From Crocodylus rhombifer (Eukaryota; Chordata; Crocodylia; Crocodylidae): a stretch of 64,000 nt of DNA. The notes beneath the pieces were generated by a model. The model saw nothing but the letters and a program-made list of their open reading frames with translations. It was not told the DNA's origin and did not search any database. The stretch covers positions 722,832 to 786,831 of the forward strand of contig JAVSML010025538.1 in assembly GCA_038503035.1 (NCBI GenBank), in the 5' to 3' direction. Position numbers and translations under genes: made by a program. Of this stretch, positions 21,821 to 31,815 are shown one piece after another (positions within the stretch are counted from its first letter, which is position 1; each line of letters starts with the position of its first letter).

Positions 21821-23778
21821 CATAGAAGCAGGGTCAGAAGGGACCTTGTAGATCTTCAAGTCCGACCCCCTGCCTGGGCAGAAGAAAAAAATGGGTTCAA
21901 ATGATTCCAGCCAGGTAGGCATCAAGCTTCCTCTTAAAGACCCCCAGGGTAGGAGCCAGCACAACTTCTCTTGGAAGTTAGTTCCAGATCCTAGCTTCCG
22001 TGACTGTGAAGTAGTTCTTACGGATGTCTAATATAAACCTACTCTCCAACAACTTGTGGCTGTTATTCCTTGTTATCCCAGGGGGCACTGGGGAAACAAG
22101 GTCTCTTGGAGTGGGAGACGGTGTCAAAGGCCTTGCTGAAATCCAGAAAGACTAGATCCATGACAATACCTGCATCCGGTGCTTTAGTGACCTGATCATA
22201 AAAGGCAATCAGATTGGTCTGACATGACCTGCCCCTAATGAAACCGTGCTGGTTACCCTTGAGTATCATCCCTGAGGCTGGCCCATCACAGATGTGCTCC
22301 ATGATGATCTTCTCAAAGAGTTTCCCTAGGATTGAGGTAAGACTGACAGGCCTATAGTTGCTTGGGTCCTCCCTCCTCCCTTTTTTAAAGATGGGGACCA
22401 TATTGGCTATCTTCCAATCATCTGGCACCTGGCCTGAGCACCACAAGCATTTGTAAAGCCATGCCAAGGGCCCTGCAATAACCCCTGCTAGCTCCCTCAA
22501 CACTCTGGGGTGGAGAGCTTCTGGACCTGCTGATTTGAACACGTCCAGCCCCTCCAGAAGCTCTCTAACCCAGTCCTCCCCAACCTGGGGTCTGGAGGCG
22601 TACCCCTCGAGTCCATCTTGCATCATGGTGGGGAAGTCCTAGTCCCTGCACAAGAAAATCGAGGTGAAGAATTGGTTAAAGAGGTCTGCTTTCTCCTCTG
22701 GCGCAACCACCAGATTGCCCAGAGGATCTTGCAGGGACCCCACATTTCCCAACGCTTTCTTCATCCTCCCTATATATTTGAAAAAGGACTTTTTGTTATC
22801 TTAGATTTTGGATGCAAGTCGTAGCTCTATGTCCGCCTTAGCTTTCCTGATAGCCCCCCTACAGGCCTGAGCAGAGGAGGTATACTCCTCTTTGGAAATA
22901 GCACCCCCTTCCTCCGGTTGTACACCGCTTTTTTGGCAATCAGGCATTCCCATACACCCTTGGTGAGCTAGGGGGGCTTTCGGGCACTCCTGCCCCCCTT
23001 GCTTTTTGTTGGGATGGTCACCCCTTGGGCCCTGAGTATCACCTCCTTAAGGAAAAACTGCTCATCTTTGGCACTGAGCTTCCCTGCTCTCAAGAATCCC
23101 AGAACCTCTCCCACTAATCTCAACTCATTGAAGTTGGCCCTCTTGAAGTCTAGGGCTACTGCCTTGCTGCAGGCCCTTGACACCCTGTGCTGGATGGTGA
23201 ATTCCAGTAATCGATGATCGCTATCACCCAGGTGGTCAAGAACCTGGAGGTCCCTTACCAGGTCATCACCTGTGGCCAGGACCAGGTCCAACATGGCATT
23301 TCCTCTGGTGGGATTGTGCACCACCTGAATTAAGTGGAGGTCCTGTATCTCAGCCAGGAACCTCCTGGAATAGTCTGACTTGGCTGACTGTTCCTCCCAG
23401 CAGATGTCCAGGTAATTTAAATCACCCATGACAACTACATCCCTTGCCTTAAGTGCCTCTGCAAGCTGGCCCAAAAATTCCCAGTCCAGCTCCTCACCTT
23501 GGCTGGGGGGTCTGTAGTAGAACCCCACTGTTAGATCCCTCTTCCCATGACCCCCTTGTATCTTGACCCAGAGCACTTCACCTTGCCTCTCCTCTGACCC
23601 CATTCTGCTGGCAGTGGATGTGTATTGCTCCTTGACATAGAGCACCACACCCTCACCTTTCCTTCCTTCTCTATCCCACCTGTAAAGCCTATAGCCCCTA
23701 ATGCTAACTGACCAGTTGTGGGATGAATCCCACCAAGTTTCTGTAAGCCCTATTATGTCTGGGTCTGAACTGGCTATT
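21821..23778 (-). mobile_element. Nested CR1 insertion 2 with internal deletion
   Basis: A - strand CR1 whose 3' end (in + orientation 'catagaagcagggtcagaag') lies at 21821. It is flanked by 'ctagaat' (21814-21820) and 'ctaggat' (23779-23785), a 7-bp duplication with one mismatch. From 3' to 5' it holds the 3' UTR and the ORF2 extreme C-terminus, then jumps at about 22113 directly into RT block 'FDTVSH' and continues through RT, linker and a complete-looking endonuclease. About 0.8 kb of the RT second half is therefore missing. Confidence 0.88.
21897..23778 (-). pseudogene. CR1 ORF2 with long open endonuclease and truncated RT
   Basis: A 278-codon open frame (22968-23804) holds nearly the whole APE endonuclease: 'GLTETWWDSSHNW' (catalytic Glu), 'YYRPPSQGEELDWE', 'VVMGDLNYLDICWEEQSAK' (Asp/Asn pair), '[18 protein letters not shown]' and 'LGDSDHRLLEFTI' (catalytic Asp-His). 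Upstream initiator sequence is truncated. A second frame (22063-22626) gives RT blocks 'DVFKSAGPEALHPRVLREL', '[19 protein letters not shown]', 'NQHGFIRGRSCQTNLIAFYD' and 'LVFLDFSKAFDTVSH'. It then fuses through the deletion to the C-terminal 'RPCFPSAPWDNKE'. The FADD catalytic box is lost, so this copy cannot encode an active RT. Confidence 0.88.
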
Positions 23779-24578
23779 CTAGGATATTCAAAAATGTTTG
23801 GCACTCAGGCAAAGTACTTGAGGAGTGGAAGAGGGCCAATGTGGTGCCCATCTTCAAGAAAGGGAGGAAAGAAGACCCAGGAAACTACAGGCCAAACAAT
23901 TTGACCTCAATCCCTTGAAAGACTTTGGAAAAAAATATCAAAGAAACCATTCTTGACAGGTTAACAGAACGCAATATTCTGAGGGACAGCCAGCACAGGT
24001 TTGTTGTGGGTAGGTCCGGCTTGACCAATCTCATTTCTTTCTATAACCAGGTGACCTATCACCTGGACAAAGGGGGTTGATGTCATATATTTAGACTTTA
24101 AAAAAGCTTTTGACTTGGTGTCCCATGATGTCCTCATGGAAAACTGGGCAACTGCAGCCTCAACTACTCCACAGCCCGGTAGAAGGAAACTGGCTCCAGG
24201 GTCAGACCCAGAGAGTGGTAATTGATAGAACTGAATCAACATGTCACTTGGTGACTAGTGGCATGCCCCCCAAAGCTCCATTCTTGGAACTGTACTCTTT
24301 AATGTCTTCATAAATGATCTGGACACTGGTGTCAAAAGCAGATTGGCCAAGTCCACTAATGACACCAAACTTTGGGGAAGAGTGTCCACATTTGAGGATA
24401 GGCTGGTGATCCAGGCCAATCTCAATAGGTTTGCAAGGTGGGTGGATGAAAACCTGATGGCATTTAATATGGAGAAATGCAAGGTGCTTCACCACGGGAA
24501 TAAAAAAAACCAAATCACACTTGCAGGTTCGGCAATGCTACAATTGCTAACACCATGACTGAAGGAGACTTGGAGGTC
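23779..24578 (+). pseudogene. CR1 ORF2 segment 3: reverse transcriptase core
   Basis: The host ORF2 resumes with '[20 protein letters not shown]' and 'YRPNNLTSIP', then '[20 protein letters not shown]' and '[16 protein letters not shown]', a frameshifted '[12 protein letters not shown]' box (about 24080-24122), 'NVFINDLDTGVKSRLAKS' and a degraded catalytic box in which FADD has become S-T-N-D (near 24352). 'WVDENLMAFNMEKCKVLHHG' follows. The collinear resumption after two insertions shows that these insertions hit a formerly intact element. Catalytic residues and frame are both lost. Confidence 0.88.
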
Positions 24579-24726
24579 TCCTGGCTCCTACCCTGGGGGT
24601 CTTTAAGACAAGGCTAGACAAACACCTTGCTGGGGTCGTTTGACCCCAGTACTCTTTCCTGTCATGGTAGGGGGTCAGACTTGATGATCTGCTCAGGTCC
24701 CTTCTGACCCTACAAACTATGAAACT
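24579..24726 (+). mobile_element. Nested CR1 insertion 3: 3'-end fragment, same strand
   Basis: A 148-bp CR1 3' end on the + strand: 'ctcctaccctgggggtcttt', 'ctggggtcgtttgacccc', 'gatgatctgctcaggtccct' and the tail 'aaactatgaaactatga'. It is the + strand counterpart of the tail seen at 46504 and carries only the ORF2 C-terminal codons and 3' UTR. It splits the host codons between 'gacttggaggtc' and 'ctgaccacaagatg'. A possible 'atga' duplication is too short to be sure of. Confidence 0.85.
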
Positions 24727-25300
24727 ATGACTGACCACAAGATGAATATGAGCCACCAGTGCAATACCGCAGCTGGCAAAAAGAACAAAACTTTGGCTTG
24801 CATCTACCAATGCATCTTAAGCAAGACCCAGGATGTCATCCTCCCAATGTACTCGGCCTTGGTGAGGCCGCAGCTGGAATACTGCATCCAATTCTGGGCT
24901 CCACAGTTCAGGAAGGACATGGAGAAGCTTGCAAGAGTCCAGAGGAGAGCCTTGCATATAATTAGAAGGCAAGAAAACAAGCCCTATGAAAAGGGGCTGT
25001 GAGCTATGAGACTCTTCAGCCTGGAGAAGTGTAGGATTGGGGTGACATGGTGTAGCCTATAAGCACATGAGTGTGCATCAGGATCTGGAGGAACACCTGT
25101 TCACCAGAGCACCCCAGCGGATGACAAGGTCCAACTGTTACAAAGTCCTGCAAGACCATTTTAAGTTGGACGTAAGAAAAAACTTCTTTACTGTCTGAGC
25201 CCTCAAGGCCTGGAATAGACTCTCCCCAGAGGTGATGCAAGCACCTACTTTGGACACATTCAAGAAACTTTTGGAGATTTATCTTGCTGGTATCCTTTGA
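24727..25300 (+). pseudogene. CR1 ORF2 segment 4: C-terminal domain
   Basis: It reads 'DHKMNMSHQCNTAAGKKNKT', 'LACIYQCILSKTQDVILPMY', '[19 protein letters not shown]', 'MEKLARVQRRALHII', then stops at 25000-25002. Degraded continuation ('KLDVRKNFFTV'-like, 'APTLDTFKKLLEIYLAGIL') runs to the family stop at 25298-25300. This is the CR1 domain after the RT that is implicated in recognising the 3' end of the element RNA. Confidence 0.87.
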
Positions 25301-25385
25301 CCCTATCTGACTTCCTGCCCCTTGGGCAGGGAGCTGAACCTGATGATTTTACAAGGTCCCTTCCAGCCCTAATGTCTAAAAAAAA

Positions 25386-27035
25386 ATGGATTTACAGGTG
25401 CTAAGTATTAATATATATAAATTAGCCATTCTGCAGAATTTTTCCTGATGAGTCAGCAGCTCTTTATGCCTGTTCCCAAAATGTGCCTTGATGTCTCATG
25501 AACACTGTTTCCCCATAGAACATAATCCAGTCTGCAATGCAGGATTTAAATTCATTAGACTGTTGTGGATTGGACATTGAAGCACAATGAAAACTGTGTA
25601 TTTACAGAACTTTCGCCCCTCTAAATAAAGACTTTGTACCTCAAGCTCTCCTGTTTCTTGTTCAAGGGAACTGTAGAATAAAATTCAGTGACTGGAAACC
25701 TTTGGCATATATAAGTCACCTTGGAACAGAAAGAGTCCCTATCTCTGACATTCTTTTTCAGAGTGACTTATTTAAAACACAGGTTTTGGATTCTTATTCA
25801 GAATAATAAAAGTTAGGGTGGAAATTCTCATTCAGGCAAAGATCTAAAATGACTCCTAATACAGATCTTTGATATTACACCAATCAAAGAAACATTTGCC
25901 AATTTGAAGAGTGAGCAGAGGCAAAAGGCAGGGCCAGCCCACAATTTTTTGGAACCCCCTGCAAGGTATAGTTTTTGGGGGACCCTGATCCATCAACACA
26001 GATAACCATAGCAGGGTATGATGCCCAGGGAAAATCAGCCTGTGTGGGGCCCCCTTACCCATCCCACAGCCCACTTATGTTGGTAAATGAACATCCTGGC
26101 ACACTGGACGTGGGGATAGGGACAGTGGTTGTAATTTCCAGCTGCAACAGTTAAACATCCAGCCCACTGGGTGAGTGGGCGGGCTACACCACAAAACACG
26201 GCAGCCACTGCAGAATGTGGGAGGGGCTGTGGCCTCTCCGCCTGGCTCTGTGGGGTGGCCTGCAGCCATAGGTTCCACAGGATAGGATGGGCTGGCCCTG
26301 GCAAAAGGCATCTTCCCCACTTCCATATTCTAGGTGGGCAGCCTGAGAACAGCCACACACATATCCCACAAATGGGTTGTACATGAGGGTGTAAGAAGAT
26401 ATGCTCCAATTTAAAGAATCCACAGAACAACCTCTCAAGAAAAAATTGGTTAAACATAATGTGGCGAGAAGACATGGATTATACCAAGTTCCTTCTCTGC
26501 TTTAAGTACAAGCACAGGCCTCAGATGTCGGGAAGAGTAAATTGCACAGCCCTGATTCAGCACAACTAGCCAATTCCATTTTCATAATCTGTATGCAGAG
26601 GTGCAGCAGGCTTCTTGGTATTGTTGGCAGAGAAGGAGGCAGGGCAGTGAATAAGGGTATAATGCCAATTTCTAGGAGCTGCTGCTGTGGCAGGGTGGGC
26701 TCAGGCTTTCTGCACACTGGCTGTAGTAGCTCCACACAACAGGCTCCCCAGGGGATGCCAGTCTGGCTCCCACTCTAAATCAGCCACCTGGAGCTAGTGC
26801 CCCTGTTCATCCTAGTTTTAGATGCACTACTGTCTGCATGTGATGAAGAGGGTAAAACAGCTGTTCCAATTCATAGATTAAAAGGCTAGGAAATACAGTT
26901 GTGATCTTCTATTCTGATGTCCCATTTAAATTCTCTCTCCCACCTGATTTGTCACCATTTTTACAGCCTTGTGAAGCTGAATCTTTTAATACATCAAACA
27001 TACACTTTTATGGTTTGCATCTAACAAATGTGATC
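25386..27035. other. Non-coding, nothing recognised
   Basis: Anonymous sequence. A GC-richer patch at 25915-26480 gives overlapping short open frames on both strands without any domain signature. It could be an old DNA transposon, but I cannot define ends. Confidence 0.5.
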
Positions 27036-27041
27036 AAGTCA

Positions 27042-27420
27042 TATAAAGGAGGCAGTTCAAGCAACCAGGGGAGCAGGAGACAAGGAGAAGCAAACAGGAC
27101 AGTCTGCAAGCAGTTTGCTGGGAGTAAGAAGAAGGGGAAGAGGAACCAGGCATCAGATCCTGCTCTGGGAAAGTAACTGAGCTGGGGTTGCCTGTGTGCT
27201 TGGCTTGTTGAAGGCTGTTTGGTGGGTTTGTGTGATTGGGTATGTGAATCTGAGCAGATGAGTGGACTGATTGTTGATTGATTTCTGCCTGGGTGTGACA
27301 AAGGAGCCTAGCCAATACAGGCCCAGAAGAGTTATACAAGGAGGCAGTCCAAGTTACCAGGAGACCAGCAAACAGTGAAAAGCAAACAGAACAATTTGCA
27401 AACAGTTTGCAGGTCAATTT
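27042..27420 (+). repeat. About 290-bp direct repeat, likely CR1 5' UTR promoter units
   Basis: The block 'tataaaggaggcagttcaag' to 'cagtctgcaagcagtttgct' at 27042-27121 recurs as 'tatacaaggaggcagtccaa' to 'caatttgcaaacagtttgca' at 27333-27415, a period of 291 bp. Each starts with a TATA-like box. A weaker third echo is near 27755-27792. Position ahead of an ORF1 suggests the tandem promoter units of a CR1 5' UTR. The sequence differs from the 5' UTR units at 28941, as expected for another subfamily. Confidence 0.65.
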
Positions 27421-27461
27421 GCCACCCTTTTCTTTGATGGGGAGCCTAAAAGGTAAGATGC

Positions 27462-27483
27462 TTTATATACATACATACATACA

Positions 27484-27524
<41 letters not shown>

Positions 27525-27575
27525 CACACACACACATATACACACATATATATATAGCATATATATATATATGCA
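27462..27575. repeat. Compound (CATA)n/(TA)n/(CA)n microsatellite
   Basis: A run of ACATACAT units, then a long TA run, CACACA, and TA again. Confidence 0.97.
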
Positions 27576-28009
27576 ATGAGGAATGACTAACTACATAGTT
27601 TTATTTTAGCCACTAAAACTCAGCAGCTAGACCAAGACATAAGCCCCTTGTCCAGAGCAAGGGGGGGTTTATTTGGAAACTCTCTCTTACATTCCTTCAC
27701 TGTAAATTTGCTGAGAGAAAAGAGCTTGCAGGGAAAAGTGAAAGCTAAAGATCAAGGAACAGCAAACAGGCCAGGTACAGAGGAGTTTGCTAGTGACGGT
27801 CTGCTTGGAAAGAGAGGAACAAAGTGAGAGGTAGCAGATTAGAAAATCCAAAGACATAGCTGGAGGATGTCACAATCCCAGTGCTACTTCCAGCTCTCCC
27901 CCTGCTTCCACCTGTGAGATTTCTGTTCAGGCAGGACCACTCACCATTGAGGCTTCCACCCAGATCCTGGTTTGGTACTGTTCAGACTGTGACTTGCAGA
28001 TTCCTTCCT

Positions 28010-28878
28010 GTGTCAGCTAGGTGAGGGAGTGCCTGCAATGTCAGTGGTAGTGTCCCTCAAGGAGAAGACAAGGGAGCTACAAAAGGAAGTAGCAAGACTC
28101 TGAAGCATCTTCCACCATAAGGACTTTGTCAGTTTCAGGGTGGAGGAAACCTCTAGAACTGTAGAGGAAGGACTGCCAGAGGTGGTGCTAGAAAAGGAAG
28201 AGGGCATGGACTCTCAGGACAGTGGAAGCTAGAAGCATGCATCTTCTCACAGCAAGAAGCTTTCATCCCCACATGCAATGGTTTCCACTAACAATAGAGG
28301 AGGAAGAGTGCATTCCATTGGTGGAAGACACCAGGCCAGGAATCCCCAAGGTGGGGAGGATCAAGACCACTGCCACAAGCATGAAGCAATGGGTTGTAGT
28401 GGTTGGAGATGCCCTTCTGGGGGGATGGAGGGATCCATTTTCTGGCCTGACATGCTGTCCTTGGAGATCTGCTGCTCCTCTGGAGCCCAGATCTGAGATG
28501 TCATGGAAGGATTACTGAGACTTATCTAACCCTCTGTATACTATGCTACTCATCCATGTGGGCAGCAATGATACTGCCAGAAAGAACCTTGAGCAGATCA
28601 AGGGCAATTACAGGGCTATGGGTACAAGGGTGAAGAGGATGAAGGCACAGGTTGTGTTCTCCTCAGTCCTTCTAGTCAAGGGGAAGGGCCCTGGTAGGAC
28701 TGGTGGCATCCTGAAGATCAATGCATGGCTGCACAGGTGGTGTCACCAACAGGGATTTGGCTTCTTTGATCATGGGATGTTGTTCCAAGAAGGCTTACTA
28801 GGAAGACACCTGATGAAGGGAGAGAAGAGTATCTTTGCAGACAGGGTTGCAAACTTACTGAAAAGGGCTTTAAACTAG
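28010..28878 (+). pseudogene. CR1 ORF1 with SGNH esterase domain, catalytic residues lost
   Basis: A degraded N-terminal part (28010-28220, several frames) is followed by an open frame 28222-28518 holding block I as 'VVVGDALLGG': the nucleophile Ser of G-D-S is Ala. A stop and frame change separate it from 28543-28878, which carries block III 'LLIHVGSNDTARKN' (Gly-Asn-Asp intact), 'KAQVVFSSVLLVKGKGPGRT' and 'GFGFFDHGML'. At the D-x-x-H block, 'LLGRHLMKG' keeps His but not Asp. The frame ends 'VANLLKRALN' with its stop at 28876-28878, the typical CR1 ORF1 C-terminus. In CR1 elements this esterase is encoded by ORF1. The two lost catalytic residues mean this copy is inactive whatever its frame. 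Confidence 0.83.
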
Positions 28879-28940
28879 GTTTACTGGAGGATGAAGAACA
28901 AAGCCGTGAGATTTATGACCTGGTAGAGCCTGTGGTTGGT

Positions 28941-29870
28941 GGGAGCTAGTCAGCTGCAGGAGGCAGCTATGAGGAGCCGAGGAAGGTCATGCCCTGCCCT
29001 CGGTTCGTACTTGGGCCAAGCCCCCCAGGGAGCCATATGACTGGTGCCTCCCAGCATGTGAGACAGGGGAAGGGTGGGCACTCACCTGTCCCTTTCTGTG
29101 GTGGGGCAGGGACTCCCAGCCCCTGAGAGTGGTGTGGTGCAGCGCCTGTGCTGGGCCCTACTGCACATGAATTGAGTTTAAAAGGGACTGTCAATGGCAG
29201 AAGCTGCAGTTTGGGCCCAGCTCCAGTGAGAGATGCATGGGTGGAAGCCCGGCACACCCCTGTAAGCCCAGGACCCCCAGCAGGACACACCCTGACCACC
29301 AGCATAGCCAGGAGGTAAGTGCAGCCTGCAGTGGGTGGGAGCTAGTCAGCTGTGGGAGGCAGCTGAGAGAAGCCAAGGAGGGGCATGCTCCGCCACCAGC
29401 TCCTACTTGGCCCAGCCCCCCAGGGGGCCACACAACCAGTGTAATCCAGCATGTGAGCCAGGGAAAGGGGAGGCACTCACCTTTCCCCTTCTCTGGTGTG
29501 GCAGGGACCCCCAGCCCCTGGGGCCCTATTGCACGAGTAGTTTAAAAGGGCCTGCCAATGGTAGAAGCCACAATTTGGGCCTGCTCCAGTGAGAGATGCA
29601 CGGGTGGAAGTCTGTTGCACCCCTGTGAGCCCAGGACCCCCAGGATCCCCAATGGGACTTGCAGTGGACCCGAACCCTGACTCAGTGCAGCTGGGAGGTA
29701 GGTGGGGCCAACAGTGGATGGGAGCTAGTCAGCTGTGGGAGGCAGCTGAGAAAAGCTGTGGAGGGTCATGTCCCCCCTCCCCCCCCAGCTCCTACTTGGC
29801 CCAGCCCCTGGGGAGGCATGAGACTGGAGCCTTGTGAACAGTGCATGCAAACCGGCATGCTCTGGGCCCA
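28941..29870 (+). repeat. Tandem CR1 5' UTR promoter units (period 382-397 bp)
   Basis: Unit starts 'gggagctagtcagctg' at 28941, 29338 and 29720. Each carries the order 'gaggcagctgagaga', 'ctacttggcccagccccc', 'gtgagacaggg/gagccaggg', 'tttaaaagggcctgccaatg', 'gtgagagatgcacgggtgg', 'gagcccaggacccccag'. The third unit is incomplete. Tandem GC-rich units at the 5' end are characteristic of full-length CR1. Their presence shows that this copy kept its 5' end. Confidence 0.85.
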
Positions 29871-30177
29871 GCACAGGAGTGAGCATGGGATGAGCATGAG
29901 GCTCTAGGGGATGAGCCTGAAGTGAAAGGTTGGCACAGCAGTAGCCCAGACTACAACCTGCAGCATAGTGGGAATCCACCACCCCACAAAGATCCCCTCT
30001 GTGACTGGGCTCCCCCGCTTTGGTACCTCTGAGACCTCCACCGAGACAGAATCCATGGTTTTGGCCTATTCAGATGGGGCCCCTGGCTCTTGGCTGTGGG
30101 GGGGTGCCTGGCATGCCTGCAGGCACCTGGGATTAAGAGCAATGACACCTCACCTTGTGAGGTTTGCTCCTCATTGT

Positions 30178-30995
30178 AGTCTCTGGAGTGCCACATAGGG
30201 GAGCTCCAGGTCATGGTGCAGAGGCTGCATGCCATCAGGGATGGGGAAGAAGAAACTGACTCTTAGTGCCAAGCTCTTCAGAAGGAAGAAGAGGAAAGAT
30301 GGGCAGATCAAAACCTGATAGCCTTCAACACTGAGAAATGTAAGGTGCTCCATAGCAGGATAAAAAACCCCACACCACACTTATAGGCTACACTCACTAG
30401 CACCATGACTGAATGAGACTTGGGAGTCATGATTGACCACAAGATGAACATGAGCCATCAGTGCAACACCACAGCCAGCAAAGCAAACAAAACTCTGGCT
30501 TGCATCTACAGCAAGACCCAGGAAGTCATCCTTCCACTTTACTCAGCCTTGGTGAGGCTGCAGCTGGAATACTGTACCCAATTCTGGGCTGTGCAATTCA
30601 GGAAGGATGGGGAGAAGCTTGAAAGAGTCCAGAGGAGAGCCACATGCATGATCAGAGGACAAGAGAGCAGGCCTTATGAAGAGAGTCTGAGAGCCACGGG
30701 ACTCTTCAGCCTGAAAAAGTGTAGGCTCAGGGGTGACTTGTGCCAACCTAGAAGTGCATAAGGAGTGTGCATCAGGAACTGGGAGAACATCTGTTCTCCA
30801 GGGCATGCCATGGGAAGACGAAGGTCCAATGGTCACAAACTCCTGGAAGACCATTTTAGGCTGGACATGAGGAAAAGCTTCTTTTTAGACTGAGTCCCCA
30901 GGGCCTGGAACAGACTCCCCACAGAGGTGGTGCAAGCACCTACTCTGGATACTTTAAAAAAACACTTGGATGTCTTCCTTGCTGGGATCATTTGA
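30178..30995 (+). pseudogene. Fused CR1 ORF1 start and ORF2 C-terminal RT fragment
   Basis: 'MESLECHIGELQVMVQRLHA' and 'IRDGEEETDS' match the ORF1 N-terminus at 17871, ending in a TAG. About 30 codons later the sequence is ORF2: 'NLIAFNTEKCKVLHS', 'DHKMNMSHQCNTTASKANKT', '[20 protein letters not shown]', 'LEYCTQFWAVQF', 'RRATCMIRGQESRPYEESL', then frame changes and the family stop at 30993-30995. The FADD catalytic segment is deleted. No functional protein is expected. Interest lies in the element structure, not in a product. Confidence 0.83.
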
Positions 30996-31082
30996 CCCCA
31001 ACTGACTTCCTGCCCCTTGGGTGGGGGGGGGCGGGCGGGACCCAAGGATCTTGCAAGGTCCCTTCTAGCCCTAATGTCTATG

Positions 31083-31815
31083 AAAGTGGGGGACCTGAAA
31101 GAAGCCAAAGGCAGGGGATGCCTAATTCTTCTTGAGAAAGTAAGGCAATTGGCTACAGACACCTCAGGAGCCTATACACAAATGCATGGAGCCTGGGAAC
31201 CAAGCAGGAAGAACTGGAAGTCTTTTCACAGTCAAGGAACTATGATGTGACTGAAATAACAGAGACTTGGTGTGATAGCTCACATGGCTGGAGCACTGTC
31301 ATGGATGTGTACAAACTGTTCAGGAAGGACAGACAGAGGAGAGGAGGAGGAGTTGGAGTGTGCTGTGTGTAAAAGAGTTGTACGATTGTTCAGAACTCCA
31401 GTATGAAGCTGGAGATAGGCCTGTAGAAAGTCTGTGGGTTAAGGTTAGAGTGGAGAACAAGAGTGATGTTGCCGAGGGGGAGGGGGCTGCTATAGACCAC
31501 CAAACCAAGAGGATGAGGTAGATGAGGCTTTCTTCAGACAATTAGCACAAGTTTCCAGATCACAGGCCATGCTTCTCATAAGGGTCTTCAATCACCCTGG
31601 CATCTGCTGGGAGGGCAACACAGCAGTGCACAGACAATCCAGAAAGTTTTTAGGGACAACTTCCTGGTGCAAGTGTTGGAGAGACCAACTAGGGCCTTGT
31701 TCTTCTTGACCTGCTGCTTCCAAAACGGACTTGTTGGGGGATGTAGAAGTGGATGGCAACTTGGGCAGCAGTGACAAAATGATTGAGTTCAGGATCCTGA
31801 AGCACTTATAGTCTG
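31083..31815 (+). pseudogene. CR1 ORF2 endonuclease remnant of the older element
   Basis: Across several frames: 'AYTQMHGAWEPSRKNWKSF' (the C-L-Y-T-N-A-R-S start, degraded), 'VTEITETWCDSSHGWS' (catalytic Glu) and 'KDRQRRGGGVGVCCV'. Further on are a 'YYRPPNQEDEVDEAFFRQL'-like box near 31490-31550, 'FNHPGICWEGNTAVHRQSRK' (the G-D-x-N-x-P box with Asp lost) and 'GSSDKMIEF' at about 31770-31795 (the S-D-H box with His replaced). Many stops. It directly continues the ORF1 at 28010-28878 once the nested CR1 is removed. Confidence 0.78.

Larger units (their letters stand above)
17297..25385 (+). mobile_element. Full-length CR1 LINE split by three younger CR1 insertions
   Basis: Collinear segments give a complete CR1: 5' UTR (17297-17865), ORF1 (17871-18394), ORF2 from the endonuclease (18550) to its C-terminal stop (25298-25300), and a 3' tail ending 'cagccctaatgtctaaa'. 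The coding order resumes exactly after each of three insertions (19333-21197, 21821-23778 and 24579-24726). Without the insertions the element is about 4.1 kb. The 3' end belongs to the 'acattagggctgg' subfamily. Multiple stops and frameshifts make it a dead copy. Confidence 0.9.
28925..31082 (+). mobile_element. Internally deleted CR1 with both ends retained
   Basis: It starts with two full and one partial tandem 5' UTR units and continues through a 5' leader matching 17555-17960. It includes an ORF1 start (M-E-S-L-E-C-H at about 30178), then jumps near 30297 from 'CQALQKEEEER' straight into ORF2 RT sequence 'WADQNLIAFNTEKCKVLH', and runs through the ORF2 C-terminus to a 3' tail 'agccctaatgtctatgaaa'. 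About 3 kb of the middle is missing. It sits between ORF1 and ORF2 of the older CR1, so it inserted into that element. Confidence 0.85.

Noticed and set aside
27042..27420. CRISPR or satellite array reading of the direct repeats
   Set aside because: Only two long diverged copies without short regular repeats; position before an ORF1 and vertebrate context fit LINE 5' UTR units better.
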